From Lacisediminimonas profundi (GTDB taxonomy: Bacteria; Pseudomonadota; Gammaproteobacteria; Burkholderiales; Burkholderiaceae_D): a DNA stretch of 64,000 nt. The notes under the pieces were generated by a model. The model was given only the letters and a program-made list of their open reading frames with translations. It had not been told where the DNA came from and ran no database searches. The translations under genes and the position numbers were made by a program. The stretch covers positions 868,001 to 932,000 of the forward strand of contig NZ_VTTH01000001.1 in NCBI RefSeq assembly GCF_008831265.1. The letters run 5' to 3'. The stretch's first letter is position 1; the number at the start of each line of letters is the position of its first letter. This document shows, in pieces, positions 56,189 through 64,000 of this stretch.

Positions 56189-57874
56189 TCAGGGCAGCGA
56201 GGCTGCCCGCGCCATTGCCTGCTCGACCGTGTCCACGCAATTTTCGGCACCCAGTCGCTGCAGGAAGCCGCTGCGCTGCATGATGCTGAGCGGCTGTCCG
56301 GCCAGGCCGCACAGGATCAGGTGGCTCTCTTTCCTGGCCAGCGCCCGGTGGATGTCGTCCAGCGCATCCAGTCCGGTCGCATCCATGTTGATCAACTGGT
56401 GCAACTCCAGTATCAGCGCGCGCGGCGGAAGCTCGTCGCCCTCGACCAGTGCTTCTATCTTTCCCACGGCACCGAAGAACAGCGCGCCGAATATCGAGTA
56501 GGCGTGCACGCCGTCAGGCAATGGCTGGGCGGTGGGCAGCGGTTCGATCGTGGTCAGGCTGGAAATGCGATAGATGAAGAACAGGCAGGCCAGCACCAGC
56601 CCGACCTCGACCGCGACCGTCAGGTCGACCGCCACGGTCAGCACGAAAGTGGCGACCATCAGCACCCGGTAGGTCATCGCGAAATGACGCAGCCGCGCGA
56701 ATTCGTGCCATTCGCCCATGTTCCAGGCGACGAACAGCAGGACGGCAGCCAGCGCGGCCAGCGGGATATTCGAGGCCAGCGGCGCCGCCACCAGCACGAT
56801 CAGCAGCAGAACCAGCGCATGCACGATGCCTGCCAGCGGCGACGCTGCGCCGCTGCGGATATTGGTCATGGTGCGGGCTATGGTGCCGGTAGCGGGCAGG
56901 CCGCCGAAGAACGGGGTGACGAGGTTGGCCACGCCCTGGGCCATCAATTCCTGGTTCGGGTCATGACGGTCGCCGATCACGCTGTCGGCCACCCGCGCGC
57001 ACAGCAGCGACTCGATCGCTGCCAGCATGGCGATGGTCAGCGCGGGCACCAGCAATTGCTGCACCAGCTCCCAGCTGAATGCCGGGATCGCAAACGCCGG
57101 CAGTGCTTTCGGTACGCCGCCGAAACGGGTTTGTATGGTTTCCACCTGCAGCCCGAACAGGCTGACAGCGCTGGTCGCCAGCACCAGCACCACGATCGTG
57201 CCGGGAATGCCGCGCAGCAGGCGCAGCCAGATCCGCTCGCGGTCCCGATCCAGTTCGTGTGCGGTGCGCGCCCTGGACTGCAGCAGGCGTGGCCACAGGA
57301 ACACCAGCAGCAGCGACGCCACGCCCATTGCCAGTGTCGGCAGGTGGACGGTGTGTGCCGCCGCCGACAGCGCCTGGATCTGCGCGAAGAAATCGCCGGG
57401 CATGCGCTCGATCTTCAGCCCGAAGAAATCCTTCAGCTGCGATAGCGCGATCAGTACCGCGATACCGTTGGTGAAGCCGATCACGATAGGGATCGGCATG
57501 TAACGTATCAGCGACCCGAGCCTGAGTATCCCCATTGCAAACAGAAGCACGCCGGCGAACATGGTGGCCAACAGCAGGTTGGCCAGGCCGTAGCGCTCCA
57601 GGATTCCGTAGATGACGACGATGAAGGCGCCGGCCGGCCCGCCGATCTGGACACGTGAGCCGCCGAGCGCGGATATCAGGAAGCCGCCGATGATTGCGGT
57701 GAACAGGCCGGCTTCGGGCTTGAGCCCGCTGGCAATCGCAAACGCCATCGCCAATGGCAGGGCCACCACCGCCACAGTCAGGCCGGCGCCGATGTCGCGC
57801 GAGAGTTTCGTGCTGTCGTAGGACCGCAGGTCGTCGATCAGGCGGGGGCGGAAACGCAGGTTGAACAGGCTCAT
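56189..57874 (-). CDS. SulP-family anion transporter with STAS domain
   Basis: A 561-residue transporter. The transmembrane core of about 12 helices starts at residue 29 with GAGLTVAVVALPLAMAFAIASGL and includes the SulP signature region VVALPLAMAFAIASG-x-KPEAG. The C-terminal cytoplasmic STAS domain (about 440-555) shows the conserved ALILELHQLINMDATGLDAL strand-helix. Substrate could be sulfate or bicarbonate and cannot be told; no carbonic anhydrase is adjacent. The start at 57874 (MSLFNLRFRPRL) avoids an extra 19 residues. Confidence 0.9.
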   Translation of the reverse strand: MSLFNLRFRPRLIDDLRSYDSTKLSRDIGAGLTVAVVALPLAMAFAIASGLKPEAGLFTAIIGGFLISALGGSRVQIGGPAGAFIVVIYGILERYGLANLLLATMFAGVLLFAMGILRLGSLIRYMPIPIVIGFTNGIAVLIALSQLKDFFGLKIERMPGDFFAQIQALSAAAHTVHLPTLAMGVASLLLVFLWPRLLQSRARTAHELDRDRERIWLRLLRGIPGTIVVLVLATSAVSLFGLQVETIQTRFGGVPKALPAFAIPAFSWELVQQLLVPALTIAMLAAIESLLCARVADSVIGDRHDPNQELMAQGVANLVTPFFGGLPATGTIARTMTNIRSGAASPLAGIVHALVLLLIVLVAAPLASNIPLAALAAVLLFVAWNMGEWHEFARLRHFAMTYRVLMVATFVLTVAVDLTVAVEVGLVLACLFFIYRISSLTTIEPLPTAQPLPDGVHAYSIFGALFFGAVGKIEALVEGDELPPRALILELHQLINMDATGLDALDDIHRALARKESHLILCGLAGQPLSIMQRSGFLQRLGAENCVDTVEQAMARAASLP

Positions 57875-58027
57875 CGCTATATTCTGCGCCGGCAAGGGGA
57901 ACAGGTATTGTGCGCCTGCAAGGCGGGGCAATTCAAGCGGCGGACCTTAGAGACGGTCCGGCCTGCTGCAGCAATGGCAGTGCCGGCCGCCGTGTTATCG
58001 CCGTGTTATAGCCGTTTTGGCGCGGTT

Positions 58028-58507
58028 TTAGCGCCGCAAGATCCTGCGCATCACCCTCGGACCGGGTTCCAGCGGGTTGGCATGCTCATACTCCAGCTCC
58101 AGCGCCAGCTCGAAGCCTTGTGCAGCATACAGGTCGACCAGGCGCGCCTGGTCGGCGCGTACGGCCAATCTCAACTCGTCGATATTGCTGGCATGCGCCT
58201 GATGAATCACGGCTTCCAGCAAATGCTGCGATAACTGATGGCCGCGGCATTCGGGCAGGACGCCCATGCGCAATATTTCCCACACGCCTTCGTCCGCATC
58301 CAGCGGCAGCCATCGTACCGAGCCTATCGGCCGCTGGCCGTCGAACAGCAGGAAGCCGCCGCCCTGTTGCAGTTGTCCGGCCACCGTGGCCGGCGCCTCG
58401 TGGTGTCCGCTCGAACTCGGCGCGACCCGTCCCGACCAGCAGGCGCGGGTCAGGTCGGCGATCAGTTCCGCGTCCTCGAGTGCAGCTTCTCTGACCAGCA
58501 GGTCCAT
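58028..58507 (-). CDS. GNAT-family N-acetyltransferase
   Basis: A 159-residue acetyltransferase. The acetyl-CoA-binding loop is partly degenerate (LPECRGHQLSQHLLEAVIHQA, R-G-H-Q-L in place of R/Q-x-x-G-x-G/A), but the strand order (REAALEDAELIADL start, then IGSVRWLPLD, then LAVRADQARLVDLYAAQGFE) is that of GNAT. Substrate not evident. It begins 4 bases after the metG stop and is read in the same direction, so it may be part of the metG transcript. Confidence 0.85.
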   Translation of the reverse strand: MDLLVREAALEDAELIADLTRACWSGRVAPSSSGHHEAPATVAGQLQQGGGFLLFDGQRPIGSVRWLPLDADEGVWEILRMGVLPECRGHQLSQHLLEAVIHQAHASNIDELRLAVRADQARLVDLYAAQGFELALELEYEHANPLEPGPRVMRRILRR

Positions 58508-58511
58508 GGCT

Positions 58512-60683
58512 TTAGTGAATGCGCATGCCCGGCTTGGCGCCGGGCCAGGGGTTGAGGATATAGATGCCGGGGTCAGCCTTTTCGTCAGCTGCAGATGCAG
58601 CCAGCACCATGCCTTCGGACACGCCGAATTTCATCTTGCGCGGCGCCAGGTTCGCTACCAATACGGTCAGCTTGCCGACCAGCTGCTCGGGTGAATAGGC
58701 GGACTTGATGCCCGAGAATACATTACGGGTCCGGCCTTCGCCAGCATCCAGCGTCAGCCGCAGCAGCTTGTCACTGCCCTCGACGTGTTCGCAGTTGACG
58801 ATCAGCGCGATGCGCAGGTCGACCTTGGCGAAGTCATCAATCTTTATTTCAGGAGCGATCGCCTCGATCGCTCCTCCGTCCACTCCTTCCCCTTCAAGGG
58901 GAAGGCCGGGATGGGGATGGGGTCCACCAGCACCAGCAGAAGTCCCTGCACCAGCCACAGCAGCAGCCCCCGAAGCCGCGCCCGCCACCGCCGCTGCTTC
59001 AGCCGCCGCCTCAGCCGGCGGCTCGAACAGCGCATCCAGCATCTTCGGATCCACCCGCGTCATCAGGTGCGAATACGGATTCACGCGGTGGCCGTCCGGC
59101 AATGGCGTCGCCACGTGCGCCCACGCCAGTGGGCCGACATCGAGCAGCGCTTCCACCCGCAGCGCCAGGTCCGGCAGCACCGGCTTCAGGTAGATGGTCA
59201 GGATGCGGAACGCCTCCAGCAGCCGGCTGCACACCTCCTGCAGGCGGTCGTTGTTGGCCGGATCCTTGGCCAGCTCCCAAGGCTTGTTGGCATCGACATA
59301 CTCGTTGACGCCGTCGGCCAGTCCCATGATCAGGCGCAGCGCCTTGCCGTATTCACGGCCTTCATACAGGGCTGCAACTTCTCCTGCCACGTCGCGCAGG
59401 CCATCCAGGAATGCGTCGCCGCTGTGCGCCCAAGCCGTCGCAACCTTGCCATCGAATCGCTTGGTGATGAAGCCCGCTGCCCGGCTGGCAATATTGATGT
59501 ACTTGCCGATCAGGTCGGAGTTGACGCGGGCAACGAAATCGTCCGGATTGAAGTCCACGTCCTCGACCTTGGCCGACAGCTTGGCCGCGATGTAGTAGCG
59601 CAGCCATTCCGGGTTCATGCCGATGTCGAGGTAGCGCAGCGGCGAAATGCCGGTGCCGCGCGACTTGGACATTTTTTCGCCGCTGACGGTGATGAAGCCA
59701 TGCACGAACACATTGTCCGGCACCTTCATGCCCGAGAATTTCAGCATTGCGGGCCAGAACAGTGTGTGGAAATACGTGATGTCCTTGCCGATGAAGTGGT
59801 ACTGCTCGGTCGACGGATCCGCCATGAAGGCGTCGAAATCGCCGCCGGTCTTGCCGAAATAATTCCTCAGCGACGCCAGGTAGCCGATCGGCGCGTCCAG
59901 CCATACATAGAAGTACTTGCCCGGCGCATCCGGAATCTCGATGCCGAAGTAGGGCGCATCGCGGCTGATGTCCCAGTCGCCCAGTCCGTTCTCGCCTTCC
60001 AGCCATTCGCGCGCCTTGTTGGCGATTTCCGGCTGCAGGCGGTGGCTCTCCAGTGCCCATTGGCGCAGGAAATCAGTGCAGCGCGGGTCGGAGAGCTGGA
60101 AGAAATAATGCTCGGATGAACGCAGCACCGGCGTCGCGCCGGTCAGGGTCGAATAGGGCTTCTTCAGGTCGGTCGGGGTGTAGACGGCGCCGCAGTTCTC
60201 GCACGAGTCGCCGTACTGGTCGGCGGTGCCGCAACGCGGACATTCGCCCTTGATATAGCGGTCCGGCAGGAACATGTTCTTCACCGGATCGAAGAACTGT
60301 TCCACGGTCCGGGTCGTGATCAGTCCGGCGTCATCGCGCAGACGGCGGTAGATTTCCTGCGACAGTTCATGGTTTTCCGGGCCGTCGGTCGAATGCCAGT
60401 TGTCGAAGGCGATGTGGAAGCCGTCCAGATATTGCTTGCGGCCGGCGGCGATATTGGCCACGAACTCTTGTGGCGTGACGCCGGCTTTCTCGGCTGCAAT
60501 CATGATCGGCGCGCCATGCGCGTCATCGGCGCCGACGAAGTTCACCTCGTTGCCGCACATGCGCTGGAAGCGCACCCAGACGTCGGCCTGGATGTACTCC
60601 ATGATGTGGCCGATGTGGAACGGCCCGTTGGCATAGGGCAGGGCGGTGGTGACGAACAGTTTGCGCGGCGTGGACGGAGTCAT
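58512..60683 (-). CDS. metG: Methionyl-tRNA synthetase with C-terminal tRNA-binding domain
   Basis: A 723-residue enzyme. The catalytic class-I motifs are HIGH at 23-26 and KMSKS near residue 340 ([13 protein letters not shown]); a zinc knuckle lies near 150 ([18 protein letters not shown]). The anticodon-binding helical bundle runs about 395-555. The linker at about 560-610 is Ala/Gly-rich and contains [13 protein letters not shown], encoded by a palindromic DNA repeat at 58884-58904. The EMAP-II-like tRNA-binding domain follows (about 612-723, [21 protein letters not shown]). It is divergent from gltX. Confidence 0.97.
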   Translation of the reverse strand: MTPSTPRKLFVTTALPYANGPFHIGHIMEYIQADVWVRFQRMCGNEVNFVGADDAHGAPIMIAAEKAGVTPQEFVANIAAGRKQYLDGFHIAFDNWHSTDGPENHELSQEIYRRLRDDAGLITTRTVEQFFDPVKNMFLPDRYIKGECPRCGTADQYGDSCENCGAVYTPTDLKKPYSTLTGATPVLRSSEHYFFQLSDPRCTDFLRQWALESHRLQPEIANKAREWLEGENGLGDWDISRDAPYFGIEIPDAPGKYFYVWLDAPIGYLASLRNYFGKTGGDFDAFMADPSTEQYHFIGKDITYFHTLFWPAMLKFSGMKVPDNVFVHGFITVSGEKMSKSRGTGISPLRYLDIGMNPEWLRYYIAAKLSAKVEDVDFNPDDFVARVNSDLIGKYINIASRAAGFITKRFDGKVATAWAHSGDAFLDGLRDVAGEVAALYEGREYGKALRLIMGLADGVNEYVDANKPWELAKDPANNDRLQEVCSRLLEAFRILTIYLKPVLPDLALRVEALLDVGPLAWAHVATPLPDGHRVNPYSHLMTRVDPKMLDALFEPPAEAAAEAAAVAGAASGAAAVAGAGTSAGAGGPHPHPGLPLEGEGVDGGAIEAIAPEIKIDDFAKVDLRIALIVNCEHVEGSDKLLRLTLDAGEGRTRNVFSGIKSAYSPEQLVGKLTVLVANLAPRKMKFGVSEGMVLAASAADEKADPGIYILNPWPGAKPGMRIH
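58884..58904. repeat. Palindromic repeat inside metG
   Basis: CCTTCCCCTT-C-AAGGGGAAGG is a perfect 10-bp palindrome, next to CCGGGATGGGGATGGGG. Read on the metG strand it encodes [13 protein letters not shown] in the linker between the anticodon-binding and tRNA-binding domains. Its composition resembles the extragenic hairpins at 1555-1581 and 19094-19124. Confidence 0.75.
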
Positions 60684-60826
60684 TGATGTTGCGATCGGGG
60701 TAAAACAGCGATTTTAGCAGCGTGTCATGGTTTCCCGGCATGTAGGCCGCTTTGACGGGGGCGGGAGAGTAAAATGGCGGTTTTTCCAACGCCGGCTTTG
60801 GCAACCCAGGGCCGTTTTTGTTTGCC

Positions 60827-62293
60827 ATGACCGCAGCTACAAATTCAGTTACCAGCGCAGCTACCAGCGCAGCTACCAACGCAGCTACCAGCGCAGCTAC
60901 CAAAGTGCGCACCCGGTTCGCCCCCAGCCCCACCGGTTTCCTGCACCTGGGCGGCGCCCGCACAGCCTTGTTTGCATGGGCCTACGCACGCCGCCACGGC
61001 GGCATCTTCATCCTTCGGGTGGAGGACACCGACGTCGAACGCTCGACGCCTGAAGCAGTGCAGGCCATCATCGAGGGCATGGAATGGCTGGGACTGACGC
61101 CGGACGAAGGTCCGTTCTACCAGATGCGCCGAATGGAGCGTTACCGCGAGGTGGTGGCCCAGATGCTGAAGGACGGCACCGCCTATTACTGCTACTGCAC
61201 GCCGGATGAAGTGGAAGCGATGCGCGAACGCCAGCGCGCCGCCGGCGACAAGCCGCGCTACGACGGCACCTGGCGCCCGGAGCCGGGCAAGACGCTGCCG
61301 GCCGTGCCCGAAGGCCGCAAGCCGGTGGTGCGTTTCCGCAATCCGCAGGAAGGTGACGTCACCTGGGACGATGCAGTCAAAGGCCCGATCACGATTTCCA
61401 ACCGCGAACTCGACGACCTGATCATTGCCCGTCCGGACGGCACGCCGACTTACAACTTCTGCGTGGTGGTGGACGACTGGGACATGCGCATCACCCACGT
61501 GATCCGCGGCGACGACCACGTGAACAATACTCCGCGCCAGATCAATATCCTGAAGGCCCTCGGCGGCGAATTGCCAGTGTATGGCCACCTGCCGATGATC
61601 CATGGTCCCGACGGCGAGAAGCTGTCCAAGCGCCACGGCGCAGTCAGCGTGATGGAATATCCGCTGCAGGGTTACCTGCCGGAAGCCATGCTGAACTATC
61701 TGGCCAGGCTCGGATGGAGCCATGGCGACGACGAGATTTTCAGCATGGAACAGTTCTGTGCGTGGTTCGACCTTGGCCACCTGTCGAAATCGCCGGCGCA
61801 GTTCAATCCGGAGAAGCTCGCCTGGCTGAACAACCATTACATACGCCAGGCCGAGCCGGGCCGCCTGGCTGCGCTGGTGCGGCCTTTGATGGAGCAGGAC
61901 GGCGCCCGCTTTGATAGCGCGCCCGATCTCGACAGCGTGCTGGCGCTGCTGAAAGAGCGCGTCAAGACCGTCAATGAACTGGCCGAGGCGGCCATGTTGT
62001 TCTATCGCGAACCGGCGCCGGAACCAGCGCTGCTGTCACAGCATCTGACCGACGCCGTGAAGCCGGCCTTGCTGGCCTATGCAGCGCATTGCATGACGAT
62101 TGATTGGAAGAAGGAAGCACTGGCCGCCATGCTCAAGGAAGTGCTGGCTGCGCATAAGCTGAAGATGCCGCAGCTTGCCATGCCATTGCGGCTGATGCTG
62201 ACCGGCCAGTTGCAGACGCCATCGATCGATGCAGTCGTCGAACTGTTCGGCCGCGAGACGGTGTCGGCACGACTTGCTCGATTCCTTGGGTAA
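60827..62293 (+). CDS. gltX: Glutamyl-tRNA synthetase with repetitive N-terminus
   Basis: A 488-residue class-I synthetase. The HIGH-type motif appears as [12 protein letters not shown] near residue 38 and [11 protein letters not shown] corresponds to KMSKS. It has [10 protein letters not shown] and [21 protein letters not shown], and an all-helical anticodon-binding C-terminus. Residues 9-24 are four repeats of T-(S/N)-A-A encoded by a 12-base tandem repeat, absent from typical GltX, which normally starts near [11 protein letters not shown]. Start at 60827 (ATG) is preferred over an in-frame TTG at 60818. tRNA-Glu genes follow downstream. Confidence 0.95.
   Translation: MTAATNSVTSAATSAATNAATSAATKVRTRFAPSPTGFLHLGGARTALFAWAYARRHGGIFILRVEDTDVERSTPEAVQAIIEGMEWLGLTPDEGPFYQMRRMERYREVVAQMLKDGTAYYCYCTPDEVEAMRERQRAAGDKPRYDGTWRPEPGKTLPAVPEGRKPVVRFRNPQEGDVTWDDAVKGPITISNRELDDLIIARPDGTPTYNFCVVVDDWDMRITHVIRGDDHVNNTPRQINILKALGGELPVYGHLPMIHGPDGEKLSKRHGAVSVMEYPLQGYLPEAMLNYLARLGWSHGDDEIFSMEQFCAWFDLGHLSKSPAQFNPEKLAWLNNHYIRQAEPGRLAALVRPLMEQDGARFDSAPDLDSVLALLKERVKTVNELAEAAMLFYREPAPEPALLSQHLTDAVKPALLAYAAHCMTIDWKKEALAAMLKEVLAAHKLKMPQLAMPLRLMLTGQLQTPSIDAVVELFGRETVSARLARFLG
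60851..60898 (+). repeat. 12-bp tandem repeat at the gltX 5' end
   Basis: Four units of ACCAGCGCAGCT (the third is ACCAACGCAGCT) run in frame and encode Thr-Ser/Asn-Ala-Ala. The array can gain or lose units without a frameshift. Confidence 0.93.
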
Positions 62294-62306
62294 ATGCAAA
62301 AACCGA

Positions 62307-62336
62307 TTTACACAGGGGAAAAAGCACTGCTATAAT
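62307..62336 (+). promoter_or_regulatory. Promoter of the tRNA cluster
   Basis: TTTACA at 62307-62312 and a perfect TATAAT at 62331-62336 with an 18-base spacer; transcription would start near 62343, just ahead of tRNA-Ala. Confidence 0.78.
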
Positions 62337-62352
62337 TTCGCTTCTGCGCAGG

Positions 62353-62428
<76 letters not shown>

Positions 62429-62488
62429 ACAAACTGCAGCAGTGGCCACGGCTTCAAAGCATCGAAGCGGAAAGATCGGACAGAATAT

Positions 62489-62564
62489 GTCCCCATCGTC
62501 TAGAGGCCTAGGACATCACCCTTTCACGGTGAGTACAGGGGTTCGAATCCCCTTGGGGACGCCA
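62489..62564 (+). tRNA. tRNA-Glu (anticodon TTC), copy 1
   Basis: A 76-base tRNA: acceptor GTCCCC pairs with GGGGAC, anticodon arm TCACC-CTTTCAC-GGTGA with TTC, T-arm GGTTCGAATCC and encoded GCCA. It sits downstream of gltX, the enzyme that charges it. Confidence 0.98.
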
Positions 62565-62573
62565 GTAGCAGGA

Positions 62574-62605
62574 AAAGAGGGCGCGCAAGCGGCCCTCTTT
62601 TTTTT
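62574..62605 (+). terminator. Intrinsic terminator after tRNA-Glu copy 1
   Basis: AAAGAGGGC pairs with GCCCTCTTT around the loop GCGCAAGCG, followed by a T-run. It lies between the two tRNA-Glu genes. Confidence 0.9.
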
Positions 62606-62667
62606 CAGTACAGAGTACAGAGTACAGTAGCAGTACAGTCGTGAGGCTGCAGTAGCGGACAGATCAT

Positions 62668-62743
62668 GTCCCCATCGTCTAGAGGCCTAGGACATCACCC
62701 TTTCACGGTGAGTACAGGGGTTCGAATCCCCTTGGGGACGCCA
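62668..62743 (+). tRNA. tRNA-Glu (anticodon TTC), copy 2
   Basis: Identical over all 76 bases to the copy at 62489. The flanks also match (CGGACAG-A-ATATGTCCCC versus CGGACAG-A-TCATGTCCCC, and a related terminator), so the unit was duplicated as a block. Confidence 0.98.
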
Positions 62744-62752
62744 GCAGTGGAA

Positions 62753-62786
62753 AAAGAGGAGCGCGCAAGCGTTCCTCTTTTTTTTT
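62753..62786 (+). terminator. Intrinsic terminator after tRNA-Glu copy 2
   Basis: AAAGAGGA at 62753-62760 pairs with TCCTCTTT at 62773-62780, loop GCGCGCAAGCGT, with nine T residues. Confidence 0.92.
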
Positions 62787-63045
62787 GGTTTCGTTGCCCG
62801 ATGCCACCATCCTTGCCATCGCATTTCCGACTTCAGCAAACCTGAACCCCCCCTTCACCAAATGCGACTGGCTAGCCGCTGGCGGCGCGTCTATACTCCG
62901 CCCCGCTACAGCCTGCTCAAAAAAAATAACAATCAACGGAGACAGTGGTTTGCGCGCAAGCGATTCGCCCCGGGGTGTTTTGTCTTGCTCGTGAATTCCT
63001 GGCATCCCTTCGTTGATTGCAATGATGACGAACCTAGGAGCTCAC

Positions 63046-64000
63046 ATGAAATTCAATAAATTATCCAGCATGCTTGTCGCCGCACTCGCGGCCACCAGCA
63101 TGACCGGCGCGCTGGCACAGACCGGCAAGCCTGCTGAACTGAAAATCGGCATCACCACCTTCCTGTCCGGTTCCGCATCGGTATTCGGCGTTCCCGCCAA
63201 GGCCGCTGCCGATCTCTACATCGAGCAAATCAATGCGGCCGGTGGCATCAACGGCGTGAAGATCGTGCCGACCTACATTGACGAAGGCGTTGGCGGCGAC
63301 AAGCTGCTGTCCGAGTACCGTCGCGTGGTGCAGGAACAGGGCGCCAAGGTCATGCTGGCCGCAATCTCCAGCGGCAACTGCAACTCGCTGGCACCGGTCG
63401 CCGAAGACCTGAAAGTGGTCAACGTGATGTGGGACTGCGGCACCGAGAAAGTGCTGGAAGACAAGCGTTATCGCTATGTCGTGCGTACCCAGGCCAACGC
63501 CACCACCGAGATGGTTGCAACCGTACTTTACCTGCTGCGCCAGAAGCCCAACTTCAAGACCATCGCCGTGGTGAACCAGGACTACGCCTATGGCCGTGAT
63601 TCGTGGGAACTGTTCCGCAATACGTTGATGGCACTGAAGCCCGATACCAAGATCGTGGCCGAGTTGTTCCCGAAATTCGGCGCAACCGATTTCTCGACCG
63701 AAATCACGCGCCTGCAGGCAATCAAGCCCGATGTCGTGCTGTCGACCTCGTGGGGCGGTGACCTGGATACCTTCGTTCGCCAGGCTGCACAGCGTGGACT
63801 GATGAAAAACTCGCTGTTCGTGCTGCCGCTGGCCGAGAGCTCGCTTGAGCGCCTGGGATCGGTGATGCCTGAAGGCGTGCTGGTTGGCGCCCGTGGCGAC
63901 CACTGGTTCCTGCATCCTGAATTCAAGGACGATCCGAAGCTGAAGAACTTCGTTGCCAAGTTCAAGGCCAAGACCGGCGCCTATCCGATCTATTCGGTTC
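63046..64000 (+). CDS. Periplasmic branched-chain amino-acid binding protein (LivK-like), 5' part
   Basis: The frame runs to the window end without a stop (318 codons visible). The signal peptide at 1-24 ends SMTGALAQ. The mature part is a type-I periplasmic binding fold (LKIGITTFLSGSASVFGVPAKAAADLYIEQINAAGGINGVKI, later GGDLDTFVRQAAQRG). TAGGAGCTCAC is its ribosome-binding site. It resembles ABC-transporter LivK/amide-urea binding proteins; the ligand is unknown, and permease genes would lie beyond the window. A TATACT box at 62892-62897 could be its -10. Confidence 0.9.
   Translation, partial: MKFNKLSSMLVAALAATSMTGALAQTGKPAELKIGITTFLSGSASVFGVPAKAAADLYIEQINAAGGINGVKIVPTYIDEGVGGDKLLSEYRRVVQEQGAKVMLAAISSGNCNSLAPVAEDLKVVNVMWDCGTEKVLEDKRYRYVVRTQANATTEMVATVLYLLRQKPNFKTIAVVNQDYAYGRDSWELFRNTLMALKPDTKIVAELFPKFGATDFSTEITRLQAIKPDVVLSTSWGGDLDTFVRQAAQRGLMKNSLFVLPLAESSLERLGSVMPEGVLVGARGDHWFLHPEFKDDPKLKNFVAKFKAKTGAYPIYSV

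Overview
This window reads as a chromosomal segment of a GC-rich betaproteobacterium, most likely Burkholderiales and plausibly Oxalobacteraceae or Herbaspirillum-like. That placement is an inference from gene content: glnA-DUF4124-ntrBC, the AcnD/PrpF methylcitrate operon, a DUF934-containing cys operon, DUF3460 and DUF2721 proteins, and CysI without CysJ. No rRNA, integrase, transposase, phage block or CRISPR array is visible. Apart from one small cluster (42.2-47.0 kb) the content is core metabolism and housekeeping. Layout: 0-5.7 kb holds a universal stress protein, three small hypotheticals, prfC, an orphan membrane-anchored TAXI binding protein and a rhodanese. 5.8-11.0 kb is the nitrogen-control locus. 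glnA sits behind three near-perfect NtrC sites and a sigma-54 promoter and is closed by a strong terminator; a DUF4124 protein, ntrB and ntrC follow. A lone acyl-CoA dehydrogenase lies at 11.2-12.4 kb. 12.5-22.5 kb is the 2-methylcitrate locus: prpR is divergent from prpB-prpC-acnD-prpF-prpE, with a sigma-54 promoter and helically phased TGTTTCA/TGAAACA elements between them. 22.4-28.1 kb holds a 14-bp tandem repeat array, a small hypothetical, exonuclease III, pepA, lptF-lptG and a CbiX-type chelatase. 28.1-36.0 kb is the assimilatory sulfate operon on the minus strand (TSUP transporter, cysI, DUF934, cysH, cysD, cysN, SUMT), almost fully overlapping and divergent from cysB. 36.0-38.9 kb has an FNR-like regulator without the iron-sulfur cysteines, a NarL-type response regulator without a kinase, and a DUF2721 membrane protein. 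39.0-42.2 kb encodes a PAS/GAF/GGDEF/EAL protein. 42.2-45.9 kb is the most unusual region: a minus-strand three-gene unit encoding a five-fold glycine-zipper-like repeat protein with Q/A-rich linkers, an 85-residue protein resembling the pro-domain of the next gene, and a subtilisin-like (S8) protease. None of the three has a visible signal peptide. 46-54 kb carries a secreted proline-rich protein, a tiny membrane protein, an alpha/beta hydrolase and the vitamin B12 uptake system: a cobalamin riboswitch, a TonB-dependent receptor, btuC and btuD, with btuF on the opposite strand coupled to panC. 54-64 kb holds scpA, DUF3460, a BamE-like lipoprotein, a SulP transporter, a GNAT, metG with a palindromic repeat inside its coding region, gltX with a repetitive N-terminus, tRNA-Ala(GGC), two identical tRNA-Glu(TTC) genes and the 5' part of a LivK-like binding protein. 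Functional links: NtrB/NtrC probably control glnA through the sites identified here. PrpR probably controls prpBC-acnD-prpF-prpE. CysB probably controls the sulfate operon, whose SUMT and the nearby CbiX would supply siroheme to CysI. All start sites are judgements from frame, ribosome-binding sites and family knowledge; no database search was possible.
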